A DNA stretch of 64,000 nucleotides from an uncultured Clostridia bacterium. GTDB taxonomy: Bacteria; Bacillota; Clostridia; Christensenellales; CAG-138. Both the position numbers and the translations under genes were made by a program. The notes under the pieces were generated by a model, which saw only the letters and a list, made by a program, of their open reading frames with translations, did not search any database and had not been told where the DNA came from. The stretch spans positions 1 through 64,000 of the forward strand of contig CALVLD010000003.1 of assembly GCA_944336475.1 (NCBI GenBank). Direction: 5' to 3'. Within the stretch, counting starts at the first letter, position 1, and each line of letters opens with the position of its first letter. Shown here in pieces: positions 16,515-25,211 of the stretch.

Positions 16515-16595
16515 GTCAATATACTTAAAAGAGCTGTATTCTTAACAGCATCAATTATCTGTTTGCGTAAAGCTCCAAGCCTTCACCAATCCAAT

Positions 16596-16627
16596 AAAGC
16601 GCTCTGCCAGAAAAAGCAGAGCGCTTT
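16596..16627. terminator. Strong palindromic hairpin, probably a terminator
   Basis: A perfect 12-bp stem (AAAGCGCTCTGC / GCAGAGCGCTTT) encloses an 8-base loop. T/A runs on both sides would let it work in either direction. The surrounding 16469-16884 stretch has no gene I can support. It holds only the LytTR terminator, this hairpin and the possible attachment-site copy at 16706. Confidence 0.6.
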
Positions 16628-16705
16628 GCTGTGAATATTGGTTCCCGAAAGTTGTTGCCAGATGCCGCCCAAAAATCCGGAATAAAGGGGTTGGGGGCAG
16701 GTATC

Positions 16706-16714
16706 ATTCCCACT
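16706..16714. repeat. Possible distal attachment-site copy (matches guaA 3' end)
   Basis: ATTCCCACT is identical to 27607-27615 inside the guaA stop region and in the same orientation. On the minus strand it reads AAGTGGGAATGA, which looks like a displaced guaA tail (W-E-stop). It would be the far end of an element integrated at guaA. A nine-base match alone is weak evidence. Confidence 0.35.
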
Positions 16715-16884
16715 TGCTCCCTAAAACTTAATCTTAAACAGATTTGTTTGTGGATTTTGGCTGTGGGTATCCTCATTATTTGTATTATCGGAGAAGCACA
16801 GGCTATCCGATTTTTTGTTGCCATTCTGTTGCCACGAGGTATGCTCATTATGGAGCTTTTAGATGTAAAAATCAAGATATGTGA

Positions 16885-17040
16885 CTATCCATTTTTCCTA
16901 AATACATCAAGTATATGATTTGTAGCACCGACCATATCCGGTCTCTCGCAAATGCCCAGATGATATTTCATATAAAAAGCGAATGACTCGTCATCCAGCG
17001 CATCCATGCCAGCCCTTATAAAGTGAACGAGCATCTTTGC
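16885..17040 (-). pseudogene. C-terminal remnant of a SAM-dependent methyltransferase
   Basis: The 51-codon frame directly after the stop of the next gene reads MLVHFIRAGMDALDDESF and continues with YMKYHLGICERPDMVGATNH. That pattern is typical of the C-terminus of class I methyltransferases found in Firmicutes mobile islands. The start, the nucleotide-binding part and any ribosome site are missing, so it is a 3' fragment left by deletion. It shares its reading frame with the upstream gene, separated only by one TGA. Confidence 0.5.
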
Positions 17041-18156
17041 TCATACAAGACCTCCTAAAACAATACACTTCATATAGCGGCCTTCTCCAGACCGCAGAGC
17101 AGGTTTTGCAACTATATTGCGCTTTACAAGTTCCTCATTTATCATACCGAATACAATATGATAGAGTTCGTTGGCAATTTCAAGTTTATCCGCCCCATGC
17201 CGTACTGCGGTAATCTTAACGGTATTTGCAAGGTCAATCAGCACTTTTGCAATGACATCGCCCAGGCAGTCCTCTACAACTTGCTCAATGGCTTCAATGA
17301 CCTGTTTATGCTGCGGTAAAAATACCGGAACACATAAGTCTCCGTTTTCTACATACCCAAGCATTTCCAAAATTTGTTGTACTGCACTATCACAGAATCC
17401 TGTTTTAATCAAGCAACGAACTTCTGACAAAATTATGTCCTTATTCAGATATTTGTGCTCGGTAACCAATTTGGCGGCCTCTTGCAGATTTAGGGGGATT
17501 CTCCCTTGCTCCACACACCGAAACAAACGGTAAAAATCTAATCTGTTTCCATCAGCATCGCCAAAGGATTGCAGCGAACAGGTTGCATCTGCAAAACGAT
17601 TATAGGAACAGAGCAATCCATTGGAAAAACTCTGTAATTCTTCACACTTTTCGTAAATGACACTCAGATAATTCAACCCGGATGGATGTTCTCTTTCTGT
17701 TGCAACGGCACCCTTTTCACACAAATAATCAAAGAAACTTCCGTCAAAGATCATGCCGCAAATAATATGATAAAGGTTGATTTCAAGAGAAAAACCATTC
17801 TCAATCATACTGCAACACACTCGGATTGTAGAGATATTCCTTTCCAAACAATCAGCGAGGCCTCTTGATTTTTGCTCAATTTCACAAAGTAAAGTCGCTG
17901 CATCTTCCTTAAAAAAGATGGGACAGTCAAACCGAAGTTGTGTATCATCACATCGAATAACACCAACATCCATCATTCTGTGTATCAAATCTGTCCCAAA
18001 TAATGTGCAAGCCTCTTGGTATTTTATATTTTGATTGGCAACTGCTGTAATAACGGGGTCAGTTTCTTTCCCCAAAACATTCCTTGGATTATAGGGGTTG
18101 GCGGCTTCTACATCCGCATCGAAATTTTCAAATAAAAAATACTCAAACTCATTCAT
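17041..18156 (-). CDS. Hypothetical protein paired with a small HTH regulator
   Basis: A protein of about 371 residues from ATG 18156 (MNEFEYFLFENF). It is mostly helical, with many scattered cysteines and no signal peptide, membrane segment or motif I recognise. It starts within the last codons of the small HTH gene (ATGAATGA overlap), so the two are translationally coupled and probably act together. The codon use is A+T-rich, like the mobile island. The HTH gene may control it. Confidence 0.7.
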   Translation of the reverse strand: MNEFEYFLFENFDADVEAANPYNPRNVLGKETDPVITAVANQNIKYQEACTLFGTDLIHRMMDVGVIRCDDTQLRFDCPIFFKEDAATLLCEIEQKSRGLADCLERNISTIRVCCSMIENGFSLEINLYHIICGMIFDGSFFDYLCEKGAVATEREHPSGLNYLSVIYEKCEELQSFSNGLLCSYNRFADATCSLQSFGDADGNRLDFYRLFRCVEQGRIPLNLQEAAKLVTEHKYLNKDIILSEVRCLIKTGFCDSAVQQILEMLGYVENGDLCVPVFLPQHKQVIEAIEQVVEDCLGDVIAKVLIDLANTVKITAVRHGADKLEIANELYHIVFGMINEELVKRNIVAKPALRSGEGRYMKCIVLGGLV

Positions 18157-18361
18157 GGCCATTATACATAAACTCCATAACATCCTCAATACGGCAGTTT
18201 AGCGCAACGCATATCTTATAAATGCTGTCCATAGATACAAACTCGTTCCGTACCAGCTTAGCAAGGATGTTGAAGCTAATACCGGCAGTGTTTTTCAAAT
18301 CTGTGCGATTCATCTTTTTATCAATCAAGGTTTTCCATAGTCTATCATACGATACTTCCAT
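18149..18361 (-). CDS. Small XRE-family HTH regulator (YozG-like)
   Basis: A 70-residue protein that is almost entirely a Cro/CI-type helix-turn-helix (MNRTDLKNTAGISFNILAKL, then SMDSIYKICVALNCRIEDVM). Such short YozG-like regulators are common in Firmicutes accessory regions. It is coupled to the hypothetical gene downstream. ATG 18361 has only a modest ribosome site (GAGGT). Confidence 0.85.
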   Translation of the reverse strand: MEVSYDRLWKTLIDKKMNRTDLKNTAGISFNILAKLVRNEFVSMDSIYKICVALNCRIEDVMEFMYNGHE

Positions 18362-18503
18362 GTCTGCACCTCGCTTTCTTTGCGTTTATGCTGGTATTAC
18401 ACCACGAATTGCACAAAATTTCAAGATAATTTCACAAAGAGATGAGTCTGAATTGTAAATAAAATTGCCACCCGCAGGGTTACTCTCACGGGCGGCGGTG
18501 CGG

Positions 18504-18638
18504 TCAATTCTCAAAGGGCTTATACACGGTCACGGTTTTCAGATACTTCACAGGATCGCCGTTCAGTATTAAATCCGCATATTCAAGCGGAGCGTTGTAA
18601 TTTTCAAGAGGTTTCAGGCTCTCATATCCGCTTTTTGC
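18504..18638 (-). pseudogene. Truncated 3' fragment of a mobile-element gene
   Basis: A 44-codon frame reading AKSGYESLKPLENYNAPLEY and continuing to VTVYKPFEN ends at TGA 18504-18506. Its 5' side is cut at an in-frame TAA (18639-18641) beside TCGAGT, a motif also present at the guaA junction. It resembles the tails of plasmid/ICE-borne YodL or antirestriction-type proteins, but I cannot name it. The rest of 18362-18862 shows no gene; it holds only the arm-like repeat at 18752-18780. Confidence 0.38.
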
Positions 18639-18751
18639 TTACTCGAACTCGACAAATCCTAATCAATTTTGTTTAGAGATTATTCTCTGTCGTATTTGCA
18701 GTTCTTTTGATTATTTGATATATCCATATTATCCTGCCTATATGAGCTAAT

Positions 18752-18780
18752 GTTATCATTTTGTTATCGGTGTTGATAAC
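18752..18780. repeat. Arm-type repeat, left copy
   Basis: GTTATCATTTTGTTATC (18752-18768) matches 27528-27544 at 16 of 17 bases in the same orientation. Both copies consist of two GTTATC units 11 bases apart. Paired short repeats near both ends of an element are typical of integrase arm-binding sites. An inverted GATAAC follows at 18775-18780. Confidence 0.45.
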
Positions 18781-18862
18781 ACTTACTCGGTAACTGTGGA
18801 TAATAGCAATATGTTCCAACTCAAATTATAAGCGATTTTGCTTATAATTTCAATGCAAAAGT

Positions 18863-20332
18863 TTATGAAGTCCGCTCAAATACTTTTACGATTTTCTTGT
18901 CTTTTATCTCATAAATGATGTCGACTACATTATCCACCAAGTTCTTATCGTGAGAAACAAAGATAATCGTTCCTGCATAGGCTTTCATCATGGTTTCCAA
19001 TGCAGCAATACTTTTTATATCTAAATAGTTACCCGGTTCGTCCATAAGCAAGATATTATATTTACCTAAGAGCATTTTAGCTAAAAGAAGTTTAATGATT
19101 TCACCGTCCGACAAAACACATACATCTTTTTGAAGGTCGTTTGCTCCGATTCCCATAGACGCCAGCACCGAGCGAATTTCCGTCACATTGTACTCACAAT
19201 CTTCCTGCATAAAAGCAAGCACGGATTGATGTGTACTGAATTTGTAGCCGGTTTGCTCAAAGTAGCCGATTTCTGCTTTCGGAGATATGGTTAATCCTTC
19301 GGCTCGGTCTAATATCATTTTCAGCAAGGTCGTTTTTCCTGCTCCATTTTCCCCAATGAAAGCGACTTTGCTCCCAAGTGGTATTGTAAAGCTTGCATTA
19401 TCGTAAAGAATACGGTCATCAAACTTCACATTCAGTCCGTCGGCAGTAATCGGAAATTTATTGTGCAGCTCCAGAGCCTTGCTTTGGCGAAAACGGACAG
19501 AACGCACATTTTCCGGTGCCTCGATTTCTTCTAATGCTTCCAGACGCTTTTCCATATTTTTTGCAGCCTGATACATTTTTTTCTGTTTTGACCCTGTGCT
19601 TTTCTGGTGTCCCAGACGTCCGGTGCTTTCATTTGATTTTTTTGCACCTTTTTGCTTACTGTCCACTTGACGAGCCATCTTACGCTGCTTCTCGATTGCA
19701 GACTCTAATCGTTCACGTTCCTGCATGGCTTCTTCATATTTGGCAGCCTGACGGCTCCATTCTTCCTCTTTTTGCCGCAAGTACTCCGAATAGTCACCCC
19801 AGTATTCGGTAATTTTTCCGTCTTTTAATTCCCAAATCTTGTCTACCACTTCATCAAGGAAATATCGGTCATGGCTGATGATAAGCATTGCCCCATCAAA
19901 TGCTTTTAATTGTCCAATCAGCAGGTCAATTCCGCTGCGGTCAAGGTGGCTTGTCGGCTCGTCCGCAAAAATGCCATGTACTTGCCGAGAAAATGTGGCA
20001 GCAATCTTTGCTCGTGTTTCTTCTCCGCCACTCATGGTATCACTTTGCACATTAGAAACACCCAAACGTGACAGCATGGTATTGTCGCCTACAGATTCCA
20101 CTTGCATTTCGTCTAACTGACTGATATACGCAAAGTTTCCAAAACGCTGTATCTCTGCTCCAGATATGGTAATTTCGCCATTCAATATTTTTAACAAACT
20201 GCTCTTTCCCGCACCGTTATCGCCGACTAAACCAATACGGTCATGGGAATACAGTTCCAATTCATCGAGTTCTAACATATCTTGTCCTGCATAACTCAAA
20301 TGTATATTTTTTGCCTTTATTAACAAGTCCAT
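18863..20332 (-). CDS. ABC-F ribosomal protection protein, Msr(D)-like
   Basis: A 489-residue protein with two ATP-binding cassettes joined by a long charged linker (about 190-285). Cassette 1 has [21 protein letters not shown] and [10 protein letters not shown]; cassette 2 has GENGAGKTT and [12 protein letters not shown]. The linker contains [17 protein letters not shown] and [12 protein letters not shown], stretches characteristic of Msr(D)/Mel. These proteins protect ribosomes from macrolides. The second signature reads LSDGE rather than LSGGE, which is unusual. It follows the MFS gene without a gap, the same order as mef-msr operons. Confidence 0.88.
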   Translation of the reverse strand: MDLLIKAKNIHLSYAGQDMLELDELELYSHDRIGLVGDNGAGKSSLLKILNGEITISGAEIQRFGNFAYISQLDEMQVESVGDNTMLSRLGVSNVQSDTMSGGEETRAKIAATFSRQVHGIFADEPTSHLDRSGIDLLIGQLKAFDGAMLIISHDRYFLDEVVDKIWELKDGKITEYWGDYSEYLRQKEEEWSRQAAKYEEAMQERERLESAIEKQRKMARQVDSKQKGAKKSNESTGRLGHQKSTGSKQKKMYQAAKNMEKRLEALEEIEAPENVRSVRFRQSKALELHNKFPITADGLNVKFDDRILYDNASFTIPLGSKVAFIGENGAGKTTLLKMILDRAEGLTISPKAEIGYFEQTGYKFSTHQSVLAFMQEDCEYNVTEIRSVLASMGIGANDLQKDVCVLSDGEIIKLLLAKMLLGKYNILLMDEPGNYLDIKSIAALETMMKAYAGTIIFVSHDKNLVDNVVDIIYEIKDKKIVKVFERTS

Positions 20333-21574
20333 TTATTCGCCACCCCCTGCCTGTTCTGAAGCTTCGGGGTTGGTTGTTTCTTTATCATATTTTCTTGTAA
20401 GCACAAGACATAAAGCTGCTGCACCTATCATAGCAACTCCCGACCAGAAAAACCATGTGTTTACACCGACAATCTCAACAACCGGTCCTGCAACTAGCAG
20501 TCCGATTGGCATAGCAACTGTCATGGCTGTCATCAAAAGAGAGAAAACTTTTCCCATAACTTCAGGCGGAGTGCTTTCCTGAATATATGCCATATAAGGA
20601 ACATTGAAAATTGTTCCGGCAGCCGCCATAAAGAAAGCGCAGACCACAAATGCCCACAAGCCGCTTTGTGGTAAAGCACCACTGATTAAAATGGCTGTAC
20701 CCTGTAATCCTATGGCAAGGGAAATCATCAAAAAGCGTTTGCGTAATCCTCCCCATACCCCCATAACTAACGAAGATACCAACAGCCCCGCTGCAAAAAC
20801 AAATTCTACCACACTGTTATGCCATGCGTTTCCACCAAAATAGGTGTTTACAAAAAGCGGAAACAATGCACCAAGCGGCATATAAATAATGGTTGCCAAT
20901 AAATAAGACGGAAGAACAGCCATAAGCGGCTTATTCTCTTTCATAGCAACAATTCCTTGACTGAAATCTTCACGGAAATTCGGCTTTTCTGCACTTTGAG
21001 GTACATCAGGAATTTTAACAAAAAACAAACATACAATAGCAAATGCGGCTCCGAAAATATCAACGAGCATAACGGAAGCAATAGAAAACATTCCCATCAA
21101 AGCTGCTCCTAATACAGGTCCCAGCATATTAGAAACAGAGGATATTAAATTGCTCCATCCACCAGCTTTTGTCAGCATTTCAACAGGCACTAACAAAGGG
21201 ATTGCCGATTGAATTGCCGGACTGTGAAACGTATTGCCAAGTCCTCGTAAAAATAAAATCGTATAAATAAACCAAACCGGCGGTGTATCTGTTAAAAGAA
21301 AAGCTGCACCTAAAATAATGCTTGAAAAAGCCACTAATCCATCAGCTACCATCATAACCTTTCCACGATTGTATCTGTCAATCCAAACACCTGCAAACGG
21401 TCCAAAAAACAGACCCGGAAGAAAGGAAATGACCGAAGCAATCGTCAAGGTGATTGCCGATCCCGTTTGAACGGTAAGCCACCAGATAACAGCAAATTGA
21501 ACAGCAGCAGAACCTAAAAAGGAAAATGCCTGCCCTGCATAGATAACAGCGAATTGTTTTTTCCATTTATTCAT
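20333..21574 (-). CDS. Mef-like MFS efflux transporter
   Basis: A 413-residue protein from ATG 21574 (seven bases after AAGGAGA) with twelve predicted membrane segments. It begins WKKQFAVIYAGQAFSFLGS and has the WIDRYNRGK loop of drug-exporter MFS proteins. The fold and its coupling to an Msr(D)-like ABC-F gene suggest macrolide efflux, but the sequence is not classical Mef(A), so the substrate is inferred. A promoter, short leader peptide and attenuator precede it. Confidence 0.82.
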   Translation of the reverse strand: MNKWKKQFAVIYAGQAFSFLGSAAVQFAVIWWLTVQTGSAITLTIASVISFLPGLFFGPFAGVWIDRYNRGKVMMVADGLVAFSSIILGAAFLLTDTPPVWFIYTILFLRGLGNTFHSPAIQSAIPLLVPVEMLTKAGGWSNLISSVSNMLGPVLGAALMGMFSIASVMLVDIFGAAFAIVCLFFVKIPDVPQSAEKPNFREDFSQGIVAMKENKPLMAVLPSYLLATIIYMPLGALFPLFVNTYFGGNAWHNSVVEFVFAAGLLVSSLVMGVWGGLRKRFLMISLAIGLQGTAILISGALPQSGLWAFVVCAFFMAAAGTIFNVPYMAYIQESTPPEVMGKVFSLLMTAMTVAMPIGLLVAGPVVEIVGVNTWFFWSGVAMIGAAALCLVLTRKYDKETTNPEASEQAGGGE

Positions 21575-21589
21575 AATCATTCTCCTTGT

Positions 21590-21627
21590 AATAAAAATAA
21601 AACAGACAATACTGTAAGTACTGTCTG
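21590..21627 (-). terminator. Attenuator terminator in the MFS/ABC-F leader
   Basis: On the minus strand CAGACAGTACT pairs with AGTATTGTCTG (11 bp, one G-U, three-base loop) and is followed by TTTTATTTTTATT, directly before the MFS ribosome site. Lying between promoter and start codon, it must be passed for expression, so it acts as an attenuator. Upstream segments AACTTTTG, CCAAAAG and CTTTTGG could form competing stems. Confidence 0.78.
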
Positions 21628-21757
21628 CCCAAAAGATATGGTTATACAAGGATATATTATAAATATAGCTGTAGCTATGTATACCTGTAAACTCATAACT
21701 TTTGGCATGACAAATAAAGCCTGTCTCCAGACTTAAAAATCATATCAAAAGTTAGAA

Positions 21758-21781
21758 TTAGTTATACATAACAAATTGCAT
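21758..21781 (-). CDS. Seven-residue leader peptide MQFVMYN
   Basis: ATG 21781 lies six bases after a strong CGGAGGAG ribosome site and encodes only MQFVMYN before TAA. It sits between a consensus promoter and the attenuator hairpin upstream of the MFS/ABC-F genes. The stop codon is a few bases from AACTTTTG, one arm of an alternative stem. A ribosome stalled on this peptide by an antibiotic would favour read-through. The peptide differs from the known mef/msr leader MTASMRLR. Confidence 0.62.
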   Translation of the reverse strand: MQFVMYN

Positions 21782-21813
21782 TATAAGCTCCTCCGTTTTT
21801 TCATGTTATAATT

Positions 21814-21842
21814 ATTATATCATATTTTATCTGAAATGTCAA
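21814..21842 (-). promoter_or_regulatory. Consensus promoter of the MFS/ABC-F operon
   Basis: On the minus strand TTGACA (21837-21842), exactly 17 bases, and TATAAT (21814-21819). Transcription would start near 21807, leaving a leader of about 230 bases before the MFS start codon. Confidence 0.88.
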
Positions 21843-21877
21843 ATTGCACATAAAATATCTTACTCATTTTCGGTACG

Positions 21878-21914
21878 AGAGGACACCACTGCTATCGCAG
21901 AAGTGCCCTCTCAC
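21878..21914 (-). terminator. Hairpin after tnpV
   Basis: GAGAGG and CACT pair with AGTG and CCTCTC around a ten-base loop just past the TnpV stop codon. No T tract follows, so it may stabilise the 3' end rather than terminate. Confidence 0.4.
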
Positions 21915-21918
21915 TAAC

Positions 21919-22296
21919 CTATATGAAGATTATTTCCTTATTTACCACTTCCCTTACACAAGCCTGAATGCTATTCATTCTACCAACCCATTCCATCGGG
22001 TTTTCAGCCTTTAGCAGTTCCGTCACGCCCTCACGCTCTGCCATCTGTTTTACCAACCGAGAAAACAATTCTTCTGCCTGCTCGTTAATATCGGCAAGGT
22101 AACTGTTCAACTTTCCGCTTGTCAGCAGGTTTATAAACAACACCTTCTGATACTGCTTGAGATAGCTTGCGTGTCGCTGTCCCCATACGCCTATTGGCTG
22201 ATTTTCTTTTTCGGCTGGTAGGGTAAGGCAGGGGATAAAATAATCCCCCTGTCGTACATAAGTGCCGCCCATTTCCTCAAAAATTGTCTTTGCCAT
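21919..22296 (-). CDS. TnpV-like transposon-encoded protein
   Basis: A 125-residue protein starting MAKTIFEEMGGTYVRQGDYF, which matches the TnpV family found in clostridial transposons and mobilizable elements (related to TnpV of Tn4451). It contains the typical GVWGQRHASYLKQYQ stretch. The function is unknown. It follows the relaxase gene by nine bases and ends the mobilisation gene run. Confidence 0.85.
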   Translation of the reverse strand: MAKTIFEEMGGTYVRQGDYFIPCLTLPAEKENQPIGVWGQRHASYLKQYQKVLFINLLTSGKLNSYLADINEQAEELFSRLVKQMAEREGVTELLKAENPMEWVGRMNSIQACVREVVNKEIIFI

Positions 22297-22305
22297 AGTC
22301 TGTTC

Positions 22306-23472
22306 CTACCTTTCTTTTTCTTTATTTCTAAAGCGTGTACCACGCTGTTTAGACCTTGCTTGCTCTAACAAATTATCAATTTGTTTGCTACCAAAAACCT
22401 TACGGAGCAGCTTATAATCCTTGACCTCTGAACGCAGATTTTCATTTTCAGCAACCAATTTTTCGTTTCGGTTAGCTAATCTTTCGTTCTCTCTGTAAAG
22501 GTTTCCGTTTGTAACATTCAAGCGATGGTAATCATCTTTTGCTTGGTAATATCGGAAGAAAACTTCCTTAATTACTGCCTTTAATTTTGCAATTAAAGGC
22601 TCTACAAATTTCTGCTTGTAAGACTTTGCAGTCATCAATCCCTGAGGTTCAGGGAGTTTATATTCGCTATCAGTTTCTATTTTTTGCTCTAATTCTGCAA
22701 TGACTTTTGTACCCGTATCGTAGTTTCGAATACGATTTTCCACGCTCTTGAGCTCATCTTTTTTGTCGGCAACCTTATCTTCCAACTGCTGAATTTCTTT
22801 AACTCGCTCTTGCTTTTTATAATCCAAAACAGAGAGATGCTTTTCGTGAGTACCTTTGTGTTCCCACTCAATTCCATACCGTTCCATGACGGCGGCAAGC
22901 TGTTCTTTTTCGGATTGTACCCATTGCGACCATTCCGTATCGCCACGAGTGCCACCCTTAAAACCTTGTGCAGCTAACGCCTGTTTCAGTGATACTCTTG
23001 TTTCCAATCCACGCTTGCTACCAGTGGTAAATGGTACAAAATCAATGTGAATATGCGGCGTTGCTTCGTCCATGTGCAGATGAGCCGAGAACACTCTAAG
23101 CTGCGGATTGCGTTCTTGAAATCCACGGTAATACTCGTCTAATATCTGCATTGCAAACTGTCCGTTGTCACTTTCAGCACTCATATTTTCCTTGTTGCCA
23201 ATCTGCAGAATCAACTCATGAAACGGTTTTTCTTGCTTTGAATTGCAGATTTTTTCGTAATAATTTTTGATTATGCGGTCTGCTCTTGTCTGCCTCTCGT
23301 TATGCCTTTTCAGGGCTTCATCAAACAATTCGTGATATACTTTCTTAATATTTTCATTGCAATAATCTATATTGAGGTGAGTGCGTGCGGGGTCAACATT
23401 TGACGCCTTGAACTTGCGGCTGTTGTGATTAACCGAGCCGTCCCCGACCATTGCACTTATCGTTCTTTGCAT
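22306..23472 (-). CDS. MobV-family relaxase (plasmid recombination/mobilisation protein)
   Basis: A 388-residue protein. The N-terminal half is a Pre/MobV relaxase domain with the three-histidine motif in HLHMDEATPHIHIDFVPF; the C-terminal third is a coiled coil with many charged repeats. It nicks oriT and pilots single-stranded DNA in mobilisation, using the conjugation machinery of a helper element. A region with nested inverted repeats lies just upstream (23657-23733). ATG 23472 is used. Confidence 0.9.
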   Translation of the reverse strand: MQRTISAMVGDGSVNHNSRKFKASNVDPARTHLNIDYCNENIKKVYHELFDEALKRHNERQTRADRIIKNYYEKICNSKQEKPFHELILQIGNKENMSAESDNGQFAMQILDEYYRGFQERNPQLRVFSAHLHMDEATPHIHIDFVPFTTGSKRGLETRVSLKQALAAQGFKGGTRGDTEWSQWVQSEKEQLAAVMERYGIEWEHKGTHEKHLSVLDYKKQERVKEIQQLEDKVADKKDELKSVENRIRNYDTGTKVIAELEQKIETDSEYKLPEPQGLMTAKSYKQKFVEPLIAKLKAVIKEVFFRYYQAKDDYHRLNVTNGNLYRENERLANRNEKLVAENENLRSEVKDYKLLRKVFGSKQIDNLLEQARSKQRGTRFRNKEKER

Positions 23473-23656
23473 TTATTTTCATCTCCAATCTTCTAAAAAT
23501 ACCATTCTCGGTTCTGTTACTCTTGCCAAGAGTAACGCAAAAGCACTTTTGTCAGCTACGCCAATAAAAATGCAACCTGCAAGCAGGTTTTGCGCTCTTC
23601 GAGGAGCAAGGGCAGCTTTTTGAAAAAAGCTCCCTGCACCCCGCAAAAACTTTAAT

Positions 23657-23733
23657 CGGTGTCAATGTGTGACGATGGTGACAATGTTTGAGATACCCAT
23701 GCCACCCCCAAAACATTGTCACCTTTGACACCG
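23657..23733. other. Candidate oriT: nested inverted repeats between repA-like and mob genes
   Basis: A perfect 13-bp inverted repeat (GGTGACAATGTTT at 23677-23689, AAACATTGTCACC at 23711-23723) lies inside a second one (CGGTGTCAA 23657-23665, TTGACACCG 23725-23733). Relaxase recognition sites are usually hairpins just upstream of the mob gene, as here. The whole 23473-23737 gap holds no protein gene. Confidence 0.45.
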
Positions 23734-23737
23734 TTTG

Positions 23738-24880
23738 TCACGCCGCCCCATCGTTTTCTTTCCAAAGCAAAACCTTTCTGCCATCGTGCGTGCGGCTGTT
23801 CTGATAGCGAATACCATAATCACGAAACAGCCTGCTTGCGTTGATACTAAGCCTAAGTGAAAGCACATTCGGTTTTATATCCACGCCGAGCCTTTCGCAA
23901 AGTTCTGAAGCTGTTCCCTCCCATCTGTTACTTTCCGAAAAAAGAGTAGCTGCAATTTTTTCAAGAATTGGCTCAGGCGGCTCTTTCCACAGCTCCGTTT
24001 CCGATTTTTCAAAGTTCCACACCAAACGCTCGGTATCTCTCACAAGATGAATTTTCATATCCTGCTGATCCCTGCCCGCCACATCAAGCGTGGCATTATT
24101 AGAAGTTCTCTTTTCCTTGCTGAGAACAAACGCTCCGTCTGCCGCCCCCATCAATCCGTTTGTTCCCGAAATCATATCGAAAATATCTTCCGCTTTTTGC
24201 TTTCGGGTGTGATGAACAATGAGCATTGTAACTTTATAACTGTCTGCCAACGCTTTGAGCCTTGCCACAATGTCATAGTCGCTTGCGTAACTGTAATCTG
24301 CCCCGCCAGCTTCACGGACACGCTTTAAGGTGTCTATGATTATCAAGCCTGTGTCGGGGTGTTCCTGCATAAATCCTCTGATTTGTTCTTTCAAACCACC
24401 ATTGACCGTTTTACACTCCGTTGCAAAATATAGATTGCCTTTTTCTTCTGCTCCAAACATCTGAAATAATCGTTTCTGCAAGCGTGGGTAATCATCTTCA
24501 AGAGCAAAGTAAAGCACCGTTGCTTTTCGCACCTTATAATCCCACAGCGGCGTTCCTGTGCTGATATGATAGGCGAGCTGTGCCATCATAAAGCTCTTGC
24601 CCACCTTCGGAGAACCTACGAAAAGGTAAGTTCCCCTTTGAAGCAGACCGTCAATCAGCGGCGTCTGTATATCAAATACTGTTTCATACAAAGCTGCCAT
24701 TGATACCGTTTTGAGATATGAGGGGGATAATTGCCGCAGCATTTCCCTTTGCATTTTCTCAAAGTTCTTGATATTTTCATCGTAGTCGGCTATACTATTA
24801 TCAGTACATTTTTGAAACGGCTGCTCCGTATCTGTTGCCGCAGATACAATCGGAGTGGTCATTTCTTTTTTATTCTCCAT
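23738..24880 (-). CDS. RepA-like AAA ATPase (RecA-fold helicase)
   Basis: A 380-residue protein with a RecA-type ATPase core: Walker A VGSPKVGKSFMMAQL (about residue 92-106) and Walker B LIIIDTLKRVR, followed by LIVHHTRKQ. It matches the AAA_25/RepA family of plasmid and mobilizable-element replication helicases. The C-terminal part (about 310-380) is a winged-helix-like region. It overlaps the preceding mobilisation gene by 11 bases. It probably supports replication of the excised element. Confidence 0.87.
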   Translation of the reverse strand: MENKKEMTTPIVSAATDTEQPFQKCTDNSIADYDENIKNFEKMQREMLRQLSPSYLKTVSMAALYETVFDIQTPLIDGLLQRGTYLFVGSPKVGKSFMMAQLAYHISTGTPLWDYKVRKATVLYFALEDDYPRLQKRLFQMFGAEEKGNLYFATECKTVNGGLKEQIRGFMQEHPDTGLIIIDTLKRVREAGGADYSYASDYDIVARLKALADSYKVTMLIVHHTRKQKAEDIFDMISGTNGLMGAADGAFVLSKEKRTSNNATLDVAGRDQQDMKIHLVRDTERLVWNFEKSETELWKEPPEPILEKIAATLFSESNRWEGTASELCERLGVDIKPNVLSLRLSINASRLFRDYGIRYQNSRTHDGRKVLLWKENDGAA

Positions 24881-25211
24881 TTTCTTCCTCTCCTTTCAGA
24901 CCGCCGAGAATAATAGCAATCAGTTCGATGACATTCAGAAGTTCATCGTCTACACCGTTTCCCGCTTCAATCCTCTGTAATTCTGCAAGAACGGCGGCAA
25001 GCTCCTTGTGAAGTGCCTTAAATACTCTTGGATTGCCCTGTACCACCACATCTTGATTCAGACAGCGGCGGTAACAGTATTCCTGCTTGGGCAGTCCCGA
25101 TAAGGCAACCGCCTTGTTAATGAGTTCATTTTCTTCGGGCGATACCCGAAAACCTACTGTGATATTCCTCCAACGATTTTTGTTATCTCTGTTCTTAGCC
25201 GACATTTTCAA
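24870..25211 (-). CDS. Mobilisation accessory protein (MobC-like, ribbon-helix-helix)
   Basis: A 113-residue protein beginning with a basic stretch and the motif ITVGFRVSPEENELINKAVA, typical of MobC-like relaxosome proteins, and continuing with an acidic C-terminus. Such proteins bind near oriT and help the relaxase. It overlaps both neighbours (17 bases with the integrase, 11 with the RepA-like gene), so the genes are co-transcribed. Confidence 0.75.
   Translation of the reverse strand: MKMSAKNRDNKNRWRNITVGFRVSPEENELINKAVALSGLPKQEYCYRRCLNQDVVVQGNPRVFKALHKELAAVLAELQRIEAGNGVDDELLNVIELIAIILGGLKGEEENGE

Noticed and set aside
16555-16875. A 106-codon minus-strand frame in the intergenic stretch
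   Set aside because: No ribosome site, no recognisable protein character, and it runs through a perfect 12-bp hairpin; treated as non-coding.
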